A DNA stretch of 64,000 nt from Thiotrichales bacterium (GTDB lineage Bacteria; Pseudomonadota; Gammaproteobacteria; Thiomicrospirales; Thiomicrospiraceae), in contig JAFGXP010000017.1 of NCBI GenBank assembly GCA_016936535.1, positions 1 through 64,000 of the forward strand, in the 5' to 3' direction. Below are positions 46,747-54,885 of this stretch, one piece after another (the first letter of the stretch is position 1; the number at the start of each line of letters is the position of its first letter). A model generated the notes under the pieces. The model did no database searches and had not been told where the DNA came from. It worked only from the letters and a program-made list of their open reading frames with translations. A program made the translations under genes and the position numbers.

Positions 46747-48423
46747 ATGGCGCAATTTGTATACACCATGAACCGCGTGGGCAAGGTAGTCCCACCTAAT
46801 CGTCATATTCTTAAAGACATCTCCTTGTCGTTTTTTCCAGGCGCGAAAATCGGCGTTCTGGGCCTTAACGGTTCGGGTAAATCCACCCTATTGCGCATTA
46901 TGGCGGGTGTGGACACGGACATTGTCGGCGAAGCGCGTCCGCAACCCGGCATCAAAATCGGCTATTTGGCACAAGAACCTCAACTTGATGAAACGAAAGA
47001 CGTTCGCGGCAACATTGAACTGGCCGTTATGCAGGTAAAAAATGCGTTGGCCGAATTGGATGCCGTCTATGCAGCCTATGCGGAGCCCGATGCGGATTTT
47101 GATGCGCTGGCCAAAAAGCAGGGACAAATCGAAGACCTCATTCAAGCGATGGACGGCCATAATCTTGATCGCAATCTTGAAATTGCCGCCGATGCATTGC
47201 GCCTCCCGCCATGGGATGCCGATGTCTCAAAACTTTCTGGCGGGGAAAAACGCCGAGTTGCTTTGTGCAAACTGCTGCTTGAAAAGCCGGATATGCTGCT
47301 ACTTGACGAACCGACTAACCATCTCGATGCCGAATCTATTGCTTGGTTAGAGCGCTTTTTGTGTGAATTCCCGGGTACTGTTGTCGCCATCACGCACGAC
47401 CGTTACTTTTTAGATAATGCGGCAGAATGGATTCTTGAACTCGATCGTGGAGAAGGCATTCCCTATCAAGGAAATTACTCTTCTTGGTTAGAGCAGAAAG
47501 AAAAACGTTTGGAACAGGAAGCAAAAACCGAAGCAGCACGAATGAAGACCATTCAAAGCGAATTGGAATGGGTTCGTCAAGGCGCCAAAGCACGGCACGC
47601 CAAATCAAAAGCGCGCCTAGCTCGCTTTGAAGAACTCAGCTCGCAAGAGCATCAAAAGCGTAATGAAACCAATGAAATCTTTATTCCGGTGGCCGAGCGT
47701 TTGGGTGAAAAGGTGATTGAAATTGAGCACCTCTCTAAATCCTATGGTGACCGCCTACTGATTGATGACCTTTCTTTCCGCTTACCACAAGGGGGGATTG
47801 TCGGAATTATTGGTGCCAACGGTGCTGGTAAATCAACGCTTTTTAAAATGCTTACCGGGAAAGAACAACCCGACTCAGGCTCAATCGAATTTGGTGAAAC
47901 GGTTAAACTCTCTTTTGTGGACCAGAGCCGCGATGCGTTGGATGACAAAAAAAGCGTTTGGGAAGAGATCTCAGAGGGTAATGATATTTTTATGGTGGGC
48001 AACATTGAGGTCAACTCACGTGCCTATTGCAGCCGCTTCAACTTTAAAGGCGGTGACCAACAGAAAAAAATTGGTCAACTGTCTGGTGGTGAACGCAATC
48101 GAGTACACCTCGCCAAGATGCTGCGCAGCGGTGGCAACGTTCTCTTACTCGATGAGCCAACCAACGATTTGGATGTTGAAACCTTGCGTGCTCTTGAAGA
48201 AGCCCTGTTGGAATTTGCCGGCTGTGCCGTCGTTATTTCCCACGATCGCTGGTTCTTGGACCGAATTGCAACCCATATTCTGGCATTTGAGGGGGATTCG
48301 CATGTCGAGTGGTTTGAGGGGAACTTCAGCGATTATGAAGCCGATCTTAAGCGACGTAAGGGAGCCGATGCCTCTCAACCTCATCGCATCAAATACAAGC
48401 CGATTAGCAAAAAAGGCGCTTAA
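46747..48423 (+). CDS. ettA: Energy-dependent translational throttle protein EttA (ABC-F)
   Basis: This 558-residue ABC-F ATPase binds the ribosomal E site and gates the first elongation step according to ATP/ADP. The two ABC domains show Walker A GLNGSGKST and GANGAGKST, and signatures LSGGEKRR and LSGGERNR. The linker between them is the charged PtIM arm (LEQEAKTEAARMK). The N-terminus MAQFVYTMNRVGKVVPP is nearly that of E. coli EttA, which sets the start at 46747, with AGGA upstream. No membrane domain is present. Confidence 0.97.
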   Translation: MAQFVYTMNRVGKVVPPNRHILKDISLSFFPGAKIGVLGLNGSGKSTLLRIMAGVDTDIVGEARPQPGIKIGYLAQEPQLDETKDVRGNIELAVMQVKNALAELDAVYAAYAEPDADFDALAKKQGQIEDLIQAMDGHNLDRNLEIAADALRLPPWDADVSKLSGGEKRRVALCKLLLEKPDMLLLDEPTNHLDAESIAWLERFLCEFPGTVVAITHDRYFLDNAAEWILELDRGEGIPYQGNYSSWLEQKEKRLEQEAKTEAARMKTIQSELEWVRQGAKARHAKSKARLARFEELSSQEHQKRNETNEIFIPVAERLGEKVIEIEHLSKSYGDRLLIDDLSFRLPQGGIVGIIGANGAGKSTLFKMLTGKEQPDSGSIEFGETVKLSFVDQSRDALDDKKSVWEEISEGNDIFMVGNIEVNSRAYCSRFNFKGGDQQKKIGQLSGGERNRVHLAKMLRSGGNVLLLDEPTNDLDVETLRALEEALLEFAGCAVVISHDRWFLDRIATHILAFEGDSHVEWFEGNFSDYEADLKRRKGADASQPHRIKYKPISKKGA

Positions 48424-48455
48424 TTCGTAAGCTTTCGTGCCCCAAAGGAGTTCAC

Positions 48456-49370
48456 ATGCGTACCGCCTTAGACCAAAGTCATTCGCATCTTGAAGCCATT
48501 GCCAATGCCATGCCTGACCCTATTTTTATTATGGGCCAGGATGGTACCTATCTTGATATCATTGGCGGGCAAGAGCGCACACTCTACGCCGATGGCCGTG
48601 GGTTAATTGGCAAAAACTATCGCGATGTGCTGCCAGAAAAAATGGCAGAACGCTTTTTAAGAGTTGTGCAAAAAGCCATCGCCAGCAATCACTTGCAAGA
48701 AATCGAGTACCAACTGGCCAATGAAGAGGTCAGTGGTATTGCCGAAGGCCCAAGCGGCGGTCAGTGGTATGAAGCACGAGTTTATCCGGTAAACAGTGAT
48801 CACTACGGTCAACCTGCCGTAATTTGGCTGGCGATTAACATCACTGGGCGCAAGCATATGGAAGAGCAGATTGAGCATCTCTCGGCCAATGACCCCTTAA
48901 CCAACTTGTACAATCGTGATTTTTTCTTAGACCTGTTGAATGAAGAAATTCAACGCAGCAAAATGAACAACCAGGCACTTTCGCTGATTAAAATCAATTT
49001 GGATTGTTTTAAAAACATTACTGACGGTTACGGTCATGAAATGGGCGACAAGGCCATTCTCGGTGCCGCTCATGCGATTCAAAGCGTGGTAAAAGAAATG
49101 GGGCCGATTGGTCGTCTTAGCTGCGATCAATTTATGATTGCCTTACCTGAAGTAAAAGGCGTTGATGCCTTACGCATCGGCAAGTTAATTCAAGAAAAAA
49201 TTGTGGCGCACAAAATTAAACTGGATGCGGAGCAAAGTACTCGTTTAACCAGTCATGCTGGCGTTACCGAATTGCGTAGCCCAGAAGAAGACAGTTATCA
49301 ACTGTTAAAAAGGGTAAACCAAGCCATTCACTCTTTGGCAGCTAGCCGAGAAATTATCCGTATTGCTTAG
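48456..49370 (+). CDS. PAS domain protein with degenerate GGDEF domain
   Basis: This 304-residue protein has a PAS sensor at about residues 10-130 and a GGDEF fold at about 140-300 (NDPLTNLYNRDFF, then YGHEMGDKAI). The signature reads SCDQF at residues 222-226 instead of GGDEF, so cyclic-di-GMP synthesis is very unlikely. It may bind GTP or act as a protein-interaction or regulatory module. There is no membrane helix or EAL domain. AAGGAG precedes the ATG, and the gene starts 32 bp after ettA, so the two may be co-transcribed. Confidence 0.88.
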   Translation: MRTALDQSHSHLEAIANAMPDPIFIMGQDGTYLDIIGGQERTLYADGRGLIGKNYRDVLPEKMAERFLRVVQKAIASNHLQEIEYQLANEEVSGIAEGPSGGQWYEARVYPVNSDHYGQPAVIWLAINITGRKHMEEQIEHLSANDPLTNLYNRDFFLDLLNEEIQRSKMNNQALSLIKINLDCFKNITDGYGHEMGDKAILGAAHAIQSVVKEMGPIGRLSCDQFMIALPEVKGVDALRIGKLIQEKIVAHKIKLDAEQSTRLTSHAGVTELRSPEEDSYQLLKRVNQAIHSLAASREIIRIA

Positions 49371-49452
49371 AAAAACGAGCGTAAAAGAAACGATCGTAAA
49401 AACGACAATCCAAAACGTGTAAACAGGCTCAAACCCGTACAGACAATCCGTG

Positions 49453-49482
49453 ACAACTGTTTTGTATTGACAAAACAGTTGT
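49453..49482. promoter_or_regulatory. Perfect 12-bp inverted repeat upstream of the DsrE-family gene
   Basis: ACAACTGTTTTG and CAAAACAGTTGT are separated by six bases and end 23 bp before the ATG at 49506. It is not followed by a T-run on the plus strand, so it is not a plain terminator. It could be an operator or a leader hairpin covering part of the translation start region. The 135-bp gap holds nothing else. Confidence 0.6.
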
Positions 49483-49505
49483 CCCCACACTCAAAGGAGA
49501 GACTC

Positions 49506-49997
49506 ATGCGCCCTATCCAAAAACTCGGTCAACTGCTCATTCTCGCACTGGCTTTTTTCGGTTGGCACACCCATGCCCTTGCCGCAGACGATGGAGCGAA
49601 AGTGGTCTATCACGTTGACTTTGCTGACCCCACTCGCTATTCGGCTACCCTAACGTCCATCAACAATATTCTTAATTTTTATGAAAATGAGTTGATGAGT
49701 GCCGATGTGCATCTGGTGTTCGTGGGTCAAGGCCTGCGTTTTAGCACAGACGATGCGCTAAAAGGAACCCCCTATCAGCATGATGCGCCCTTGCTAGAAC
49801 GACGTGATGAACTCAAGGGTCGTTTAGACGCACTGATCAATGTCCGCGGGGTAAAAGTCCATTTATGCGACAAAACCCGTGAAGAAGTAGGATTAGAAGG
49901 GGCGAAGGTTTATAAAGGTATCGAACTCACCTCTTCCGGCGTAGCAAAAATTGCCATTTTGCAATCGGAAGGCTATGCCTACTTAAAAATTCAATAG
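49506..49997 (+). CDS. Periplasmic DsrE-family protein
   Basis: This 163-residue protein has a signal peptide (LLILALAFFGWHTHALA, cleavage near ALA-ADD). The mature part is a DsrE-like fold: VVYHVDFADPTRYSATLTSI and VHLCDKTREEVG, where the single Cys sits at the position of the sulfur-carrying Cys in DsrE relatives. A role in periplasmic sulfur handling is plausible in a sulfur oxidiser, but not shown. GGAGAG precedes the chosen ATG at 49506; a longer frame from 49467 has no ribosome site. Confidence 0.82.
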   Translation: MRPIQKLGQLLILALAFFGWHTHALAADDGAKVVYHVDFADPTRYSATLTSINNILNFYENELMSADVHLVFVGQGLRFSTDDALKGTPYQHDAPLLERRDELKGRLDALINVRGVKVHLCDKTREEVGLEGAKVYKGIELTSSGVAKIAILQSEGYAYLKIQ

Positions 49998-50058
49998 AGG
50001 CACTCGCTGGTTTTTTAGCACCATTGAAGTGCAAATTGCCCGCTGCCTGCCCCACATC

Positions 50059-50089
50059 CGCCCAAGTAAAATTGCCTTGGGCGTTTTTT
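50059..50089 (+). terminator. Rho-independent terminator after the DsrE-family gene
   Basis: Stem CGCCCAAG / CTTGGGCG with a nine-base loop is followed by TTTTTTATT. It isolates this gene from the pot operon. Confidence 0.9.
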
Positions 50090-50227
50090 ATTCTTTAACC
50101 GAAATTTTTCTTTTGTTTTACTCGTTTTTCCAGTAAATTTTGCCTAGTTTTTCGCGTTAGCAACAGCGTTTTGCGCTGCCAATAATGTCTTGAATTCTCC
50201 CGCTACCTTTTATCTTGGAGTTCGGTC

Positions 50228-51346
50228 ATGTATCCATTTACCAAAAAAACTGTTTTGCTCAGCCTAAATGCCACCTTTTTGGCGGCCGCCACCGCATTCA
50301 GTGCGAGCGCAAATGCGCAAGAAACCTTGCATGTTTATAACTGGTCTGACTACATTGCCGATGAAACGGTTGCGAATTTTGAAAAAGCGTCTGGCATTAA
50401 GGTGGTCTATGACGTTTATGATTCCAACGAGGTGCTTGAGGCCAAGCTATTAGCAGGAAAGAGTGGCTATGATTTGGTTTTCCCTACCGCCCGTCCTTTC
50501 GTTGACCGTCATATCAAGGCCGGCATCTATCAAAAGCTAGACAAGGCGGCTCTGGTCAATTATCAACACCTTGATGGTGATATTCTGAAATCGCTGGCCG
50601 ATATCGATCCCGACAATGCTTATGCGGTTCCTTATATGTGGGGGACGACCGGAATTGGGATTAACGTTAAAAAAGTCAAAGCGATTCTGGGTGATGAGAT
50701 GCCATTAGACACCTGGTCTTTGATTTTTGATCCAAAAATCTCTGCCAAATTGGCTCAGTGCGGTATCAGCTTAATGGACGATGCCACCGAAGTCTTTGCC
50801 GCAGCACATGCTTACAAAGCCGAAAACAATAACGACTTTAGCAATAAATCAATTGATGCCGCTGCTGAAACGGTTCGCGCGGTTCGAGGGAATATTCGTT
50901 ATTTCCACTCCTCTCAATATATCAATGATTTGGCGAATGGGGACTTGTGCGTCGCCCATGGCTACTCTGGTGATATTCTACAAGCGCGTGATCGCGCTGC
51001 GGAAGCGAACAATGGCAACGAAGTCGCCTACTTTGCACCAAAAGAAGGGGCTGTAGTTTGGACCGATGTTATGGTTATTCCAAAAGATGCACCCAATCCA
51101 AAAGCAGCGCATACCTTTATCAATTACCTTTTGCAACCTGACGTTATTGCCCCGATTACCAACTATGTCGCTTATGCAAACGCGAATAAAGATGCAACGG
51201 CTTTAATTGATGAAGGCGTGCGCAACGATCCGGGCATTTACCCACCTGCAGAAACCCGCGCTAACTTTATGGTTCTCAAAACGCCGACCGATAAGCAGGC
51301 CCGCACCATGAACCGTGCTTGGACACGCTTGAAAACCGGTCAATAA
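50228..51346 (+). CDS. potF: Polyamine ABC transporter substrate-binding protein
   Basis: This 372-residue periplasmic protein has a signal peptide ending in SANAQ. The mature start TLHVYNWSDYIADETVANFEKASGIKVVYDVYDSNE (key residues YNWSDYI) and YAVPYMWGTTGIG are typical of putrescine- or spermidine-binding proteins. Ligand preference cannot be told by eye. It leads a four-gene importer operon, and its start has GGAG upstream. Confidence 0.93.
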   Translation: MYPFTKKTVLLSLNATFLAAATAFSASANAQETLHVYNWSDYIADETVANFEKASGIKVVYDVYDSNEVLEAKLLAGKSGYDLVFPTARPFVDRHIKAGIYQKLDKAALVNYQHLDGDILKSLADIDPDNAYAVPYMWGTTGIGINVKKVKAILGDEMPLDTWSLIFDPKISAKLAQCGISLMDDATEVFAAAHAYKAENNNDFSNKSIDAAAETVRAVRGNIRYFHSSQYINDLANGDLCVAHGYSGDILQARDRAAEANNGNEVAYFAPKEGAVVWTDVMVIPKDAPNPKAAHTFINYLLQPDVIAPITNYVAYANANKDATALIDEGVRNDPGIYPPAETRANFMVLKTPTDKQARTMNRAWTRLKTGQ

Positions 51347-51370
51347 TTTTCACTCTTACAGAAGCGGCCT

Positions 51371-52471
51371 ATGTCTTTAGAACAAACCCCTATTGTTGAG
51401 ATTCAAAACGTTAGTAAACAATTTGGCTCTCTGTATGCAGTCGATGACATCAGCCTAAGCATCTATCCGGGAGAGTTTTTCTCTCTGCTCGGTGCTTCAG
51501 GCTGCGGCAAAACCACTTTGCTGCGTATGCTCGCCGGTTTTGAAACCCCCACAACGGGACGAATTTTTATTGATGGACAAGACATAACCGATTTGCCGCC
51601 TTACAAACGGCCAATCAATATGATGTTTCAGTCTTATGCTTTGTTTCCTCACATGAGTGTTGCCGACAATATCGCTTTTGGTTTACGCCAAGAAAAAATG
51701 CCGAAAGCGGAACGTGACCAACGCGTTGAAGAGATGATGCAGCTGGTACAAATCAGTAAGCTCGCAAAGCGCAAGCCCCATCAACTCTCAGGGGGGCAAC
51801 GGCAACGTGTTGCGCTGGCGCGCGCGCTGGCCAAACACCCCAAAATTCTGCTCCTTGATGAGCCGCTTGGCGCCTTAGACAAAAAGCTGCGCGAGCAGAC
51901 CCAATTTGAGCTGGTAAACCTGCAAGAACGCTTAGGGATTACCTTTATCGTGGTCACCCATGACCAAGAAGAGGCCATGACCATGTCTTCTCGGATTGCG
52001 CTCCTCCGCGAGGGCCGCATTGTGCAAGTCGATGCCCCGCGCCGTCTCTATGAATATCCAAATTGTCGTTATTCTGCTGACTTCATCGGCTCCATCAATT
52101 TATTGGATGCCGAAGTCATTTCTCAAGACGAAGATCTGGTGACCTTAAAAACCGATGCCTTTGAACAACCCTTACAGGTCTATCATGGCCAACCATTGAT
52201 TGCTGAGATGGATGTCACTGTCGCAATCCGGCCAGAAAAAATTCGCGTGGTGAACTCATCAGGCACGCATAACGCCAATACGATTGAAGGGGTAATCAAA
52301 GAAATCGCCTACCTTGGCGATGTCTCGATTTACCATGTCGAATTACCCAGCGGCAAACGTATTCAGTTTACTCAGTCCAATATTCAAGCCCTTGCCGAAC
52401 AGCCCCTAACTTGGGAAGACAAGGTTTGTTTAAGCTGGCAAGCCGATTCTTGCAACCTTTTACTGGAGTAG
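51371..52471 (+). CDS. potG: Polyamine ABC transporter ATP-binding protein
   Basis: This 366-residue ATPase powers the importer. Walker A is GASGCGKTT, the signature is LSGGQRQRV and Walker B is ILLLDEPLGALD. A C-terminal TOBE regulatory domain lies from about residue 280. The group also resembles PotA; the order potF-G-H-I decides the name. Confidence 0.94.
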   Translation: MSLEQTPIVEIQNVSKQFGSLYAVDDISLSIYPGEFFSLLGASGCGKTTLLRMLAGFETPTTGRIFIDGQDITDLPPYKRPINMMFQSYALFPHMSVADNIAFGLRQEKMPKAERDQRVEEMMQLVQISKLAKRKPHQLSGGQRQRVALARALAKHPKILLLDEPLGALDKKLREQTQFELVNLQERLGITFIVVTHDQEEAMTMSSRIALLREGRIVQVDAPRRLYEYPNCRYSADFIGSINLLDAEVISQDEDLVTLKTDAFEQPLQVYHGQPLIAEMDVTVAIRPEKIRVVNSSGTHNANTIEGVIKEIAYLGDVSIYHVELPSGKRIQFTQSNIQALAEQPLTWEDKVCLSWQADSCNLLLE

Positions 52472-52473
52472 CG

Positions 52474-53391
52474 ATGAACCCTTCTTTATCGGGAAACAAC
52501 CCTTTGGCTAAACTGTCCGGTCGGGGGTTGTTAATCGGCGCGCCCTGGTTCTGGATGGGCGTGTTTTTTTTGTTGCCCTTTCTGTTTATCATCAAACTTA
52601 GCCTGTCAGAAGCCGCCTTAATGCAGCCGCCTTATCTCCCTTTTATTCGGGAAATAGAGGATGGATTGGTGACCCTAGTGGTCAATTTTGGCAACTATTC
52701 GCTGCTGTTTGAAGACCCTCTTTATTGGAAGGCCCTACTCAGTTCTATTGAAATTGCTGCGATTGCCACACTAGTTACCCTGCTGATTGGTTATCCCATG
52801 GCCTATGCCATCGCCAAAGCCCCAAAAGCCTGGCGCTTGCCTTTGCTCATGCTGATTATCCTGCCATTTTGGACTTCGTTTTTAATTCGAGTCTATGCCT
52901 GGATTGGTATCCTCAAGACCAATGGGATTTTAAATGACGCCCTTTTGGGTTTAGGTCTTATTGATCAACCTCTCGAGATTCTCTATACGCCAACGGCGGT
53001 TTATATCGGCATTGTGTATTCCTATTTGCCTTTTATGATTTTGCCGCTCTATGCCACCTTAATTCGCCTGGATGATACCCTATTAGAGGCTGCGGCCGAT
53101 TTAGGTTGCCCGCCTTGGAAACAATTTTTAACCGTCACTCTTCCTCTTTCCTTACCGGGAATTATTGCTGGCTCGATGCTGGTCTTTATTCCGGTCATGG
53201 GAGAATTTGTCATTCCAGACCTGCTGGGTGGCCCAAATACGCTCATGATTGGTAAATTGATGTGGACGGAGTTCTTTAACAATAAAGACTGGCCACTCGC
53301 CTCGGCCTTAGCGGCAGTACTGTTGGTGGTCTTGATTATCCCGTTTGTGCTGTGGCAGCACTTTGAAAAGCGATTGGAGATGCGGCAATGA
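52474..53391 (+). CDS. potH: Polyamine ABC transporter permease
   Basis: This 305-residue inner-membrane protein has about six helices. The EAA loop that docks the ATPase is EAAADLGCPPWKQFLTVTLPLSLPG (key EAAADLG). The ATG at 52474 follows potG by 2 bp; a longer frame overlaps potG and is not used. Confidence 0.93.
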   Translation: MNPSLSGNNPLAKLSGRGLLIGAPWFWMGVFFLLPFLFIIKLSLSEAALMQPPYLPFIREIEDGLVTLVVNFGNYSLLFEDPLYWKALLSSIEIAAIATLVTLLIGYPMAYAIAKAPKAWRLPLLMLIILPFWTSFLIRVYAWIGILKTNGILNDALLGLGLIDQPLEILYTPTAVYIGIVYSYLPFMILPLYATLIRLDDTLLEAAADLGCPPWKQFLTVTLPLSLPGIIAGSMLVFIPVMGEFVIPDLLGGPNTLMIGKLMWTEFFNNKDWPLASALAAVLLVVLIIPFVLWQHFEKRLEMRQ

Positions 53392-54206
53392 ACAAACGGC
53401 TCTCTCTGCCCTTAATCACGCTATTAGTCTTTGGCTATGCGTTTTTATATGGCCCCATCGCAAGCCTGATTATCTACTCATTTAATGAGAGCAAATTGGT
53501 GACGGTTTGGGGTGGCTGGAGCACCAAATGGTATGGTGCTCTATTAGAAAATCAGCAAATTTTGGACGCCGCTTGGCTAAGCATTAAGATTGCCACCGTG
53601 AGTGCGACCTTTGCGGTCATCATCGGAACCCTCGCGGCTCTGGCCTTGGTTAAGTTCAAGCGATTTCGCGGACGCGGCAGTCTCAGTCTCATGCTGGCCG
53701 CGCCCCTGGTCATGCCAGAAGTTATTTTAGGTTTGTCTTTGCTGCTTCTCTTTGTCAGTATGGAAGAGTTGTTGGGTTGGCCTGCTCGCGGTCAAACCAC
53801 GATTATTTTGGCGCATATGACCTTTGCCATTGCTTATGTCACTGTGGTGATTCGCTCGCGTTTGGCACATTTTGATTTCAGCTTGGAGGAAGCCGCTATG
53901 GATTTAGGGGCTCATCCAGTTAAGACTTTTTTCTGGATTACCCTCCCCCTAATTGCCCCTGCGCTGGTGGCTGGGTGGCTTTTGGCTTTTACCTTATCGC
54001 TGGATGATCTGGTCGTTGCCAGTTTTGTCTCAGGCCCAGGAGCCACTACACTACCAATGGTGGTTTATTCCAGCGTTCGTCTGGGTGTCAGCCCAGAAAT
54101 AAACGCCCTTGCAACCATTATTGTCGGCTTAGTCAGTCTGGCGGTATTGATTGCTGGTTTGGTCATGTATCGCCAAGAAAAACAACGCCTAAGAGAGATG
54201 AATTAA
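53388..54206 (+). CDS. potI: Polyamine ABC transporter permease
   Basis: This 272-residue inner-membrane protein is the second permease. Its EAA loop is EAAMDLGAHPVKTFFWITLPLIAP (key EEAAMDLGA). The start overlaps the potH stop by 4 bp (ATGA). The 54207-54489 gap after it holds an AGAGAT hairpin near 54222-54243 without a T-run, and no gene. Confidence 0.93.
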   Translation: MNKRLSLPLITLLVFGYAFLYGPIASLIIYSFNESKLVTVWGGWSTKWYGALLENQQILDAAWLSIKIATVSATFAVIIGTLAALALVKFKRFRGRGSLSLMLAAPLVMPEVILGLSLLLLFVSMEELLGWPARGQTTIILAHMTFAIAYVTVVIRSRLAHFDFSLEEAAMDLGAHPVKTFFWITLPLIAPALVAGWLLAFTLSLDDLVVASFVSGPGATTLPMVVYSSVRLGVSPEINALATIIVGLVSLAVLIAGLVMYRQEKQRLREMN

Positions 54207-54247
54207 AAATCGTTAGAAGGTTAGAGAGATAGGGAATCTCTCTCGAT
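54206..54247 (+). terminator. Weak hairpin after potI
   Basis: GAGAGAT / ATCTCTC with a five-base loop lies inside an outer AATCG / CGATT pair. No T-run follows, so it may be a processing hairpin or a Rho-dependent end. Confidence 0.3.
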
Positions 54248-54462
54248 TGAGTTTCAGCATGTTCTTTCCAAGAAAAAATGCAAGACGTCCTTAAGACTCG
54301 CGAATTCAATCATTTCTATTATCTTGCATTATCTTGTTAATAAGTTTTATTTGAAGGCAGAGCCTCCCGCACAAACGCTAAATCATAGAGGCGCTGCGGA
54401 AGGCAAAATGAGATGCGCATGGAAGAGATGGATCGACTCCATGGCCAGAGGGATAAAGCGTA

Positions 54463-54489
54463 AAAACAACAATACGGCGACTTAGCCGT
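54463..54489 (-). terminator. Possible terminator after the 99-aa gene
   Basis: On the minus strand ACGGC / GCCGT with a six-base loop is followed by ATTGTTGTTTTT, directly after the stop codon. The stem is short. Confidence 0.5.
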
Positions 54490-54789
54490 CTAGTTAAGCT
54501 CGGTTAACAACAACTCGGTAACATACTTTTCGGTAAAACTCCCCGCCTTAATGTCTTCAATCCAATCCGGTTGAGGATCTTCAGTTTCATAATAGGCAAA
54601 CCCAACTTTCAGCTCATCACCTAATTTGGCAAGGGTAAAACGAAACTGCTTAGCGTTCTTAAGGTTTTTGACCACAAAAGATTTATTCTCTGCAACACTA
54701 AACTGGAACTTAGCCCCTTTGCGAGTGGCATTCAGTTTTTCGGTTACTTTTTCGAGTAAAGCTTGAAGTTCTTGATAATTATTTGCCAT
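54490..54789 (-). CDS. Uncharacterised 99-residue protein
   Basis: I do not recognise this protein. It is soluble, has no signal peptide or Cys, and has a Lys-rich N-terminal helix (LQALLEKVTEKLNATRKG). A beta-rich middle (KFQFSVAENKSFVVKN, QFRFTLAKLGDELKVGFAYYETEDPQPDWIEDIK) suggests a small compact fold. It lies 34 bp after the soxB terminator. The reading frame is long for its surroundings and lysine- and phenylalanine-rich in a coding-like way, so I accept it as a real gene with moderate confidence. Confidence 0.65.
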   Translation of the reverse strand: MANNYQELQALLEKVTEKLNATRKGAKFQFSVAENKSFVVKNLKNAKQFRFTLAKLGDELKVGFAYYETEDPQPDWIEDIKAGSFTEKYVTELLLTELN

Positions 54790-54819
54790 AAGCGTCCCAA
54801 CAAATTGTGTGCTCTCAAA

Positions 54820-54851
54820 AGAAAACCCGGCTCAGTAAACTGAACCGGGTT
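54820..54851 (-). terminator. Rho-independent terminator after soxB
   Basis: A 12-bp stem AACCCGGTTCAG / CTGAGCCGGGTT (minus strand, one G-U) with a four-base loop is followed by TTCTTTT. Confidence 0.85.
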
Positions 54852-54885
54852 CCTGCAGAATTATAACGTAATTAGGCGAAAGAAA

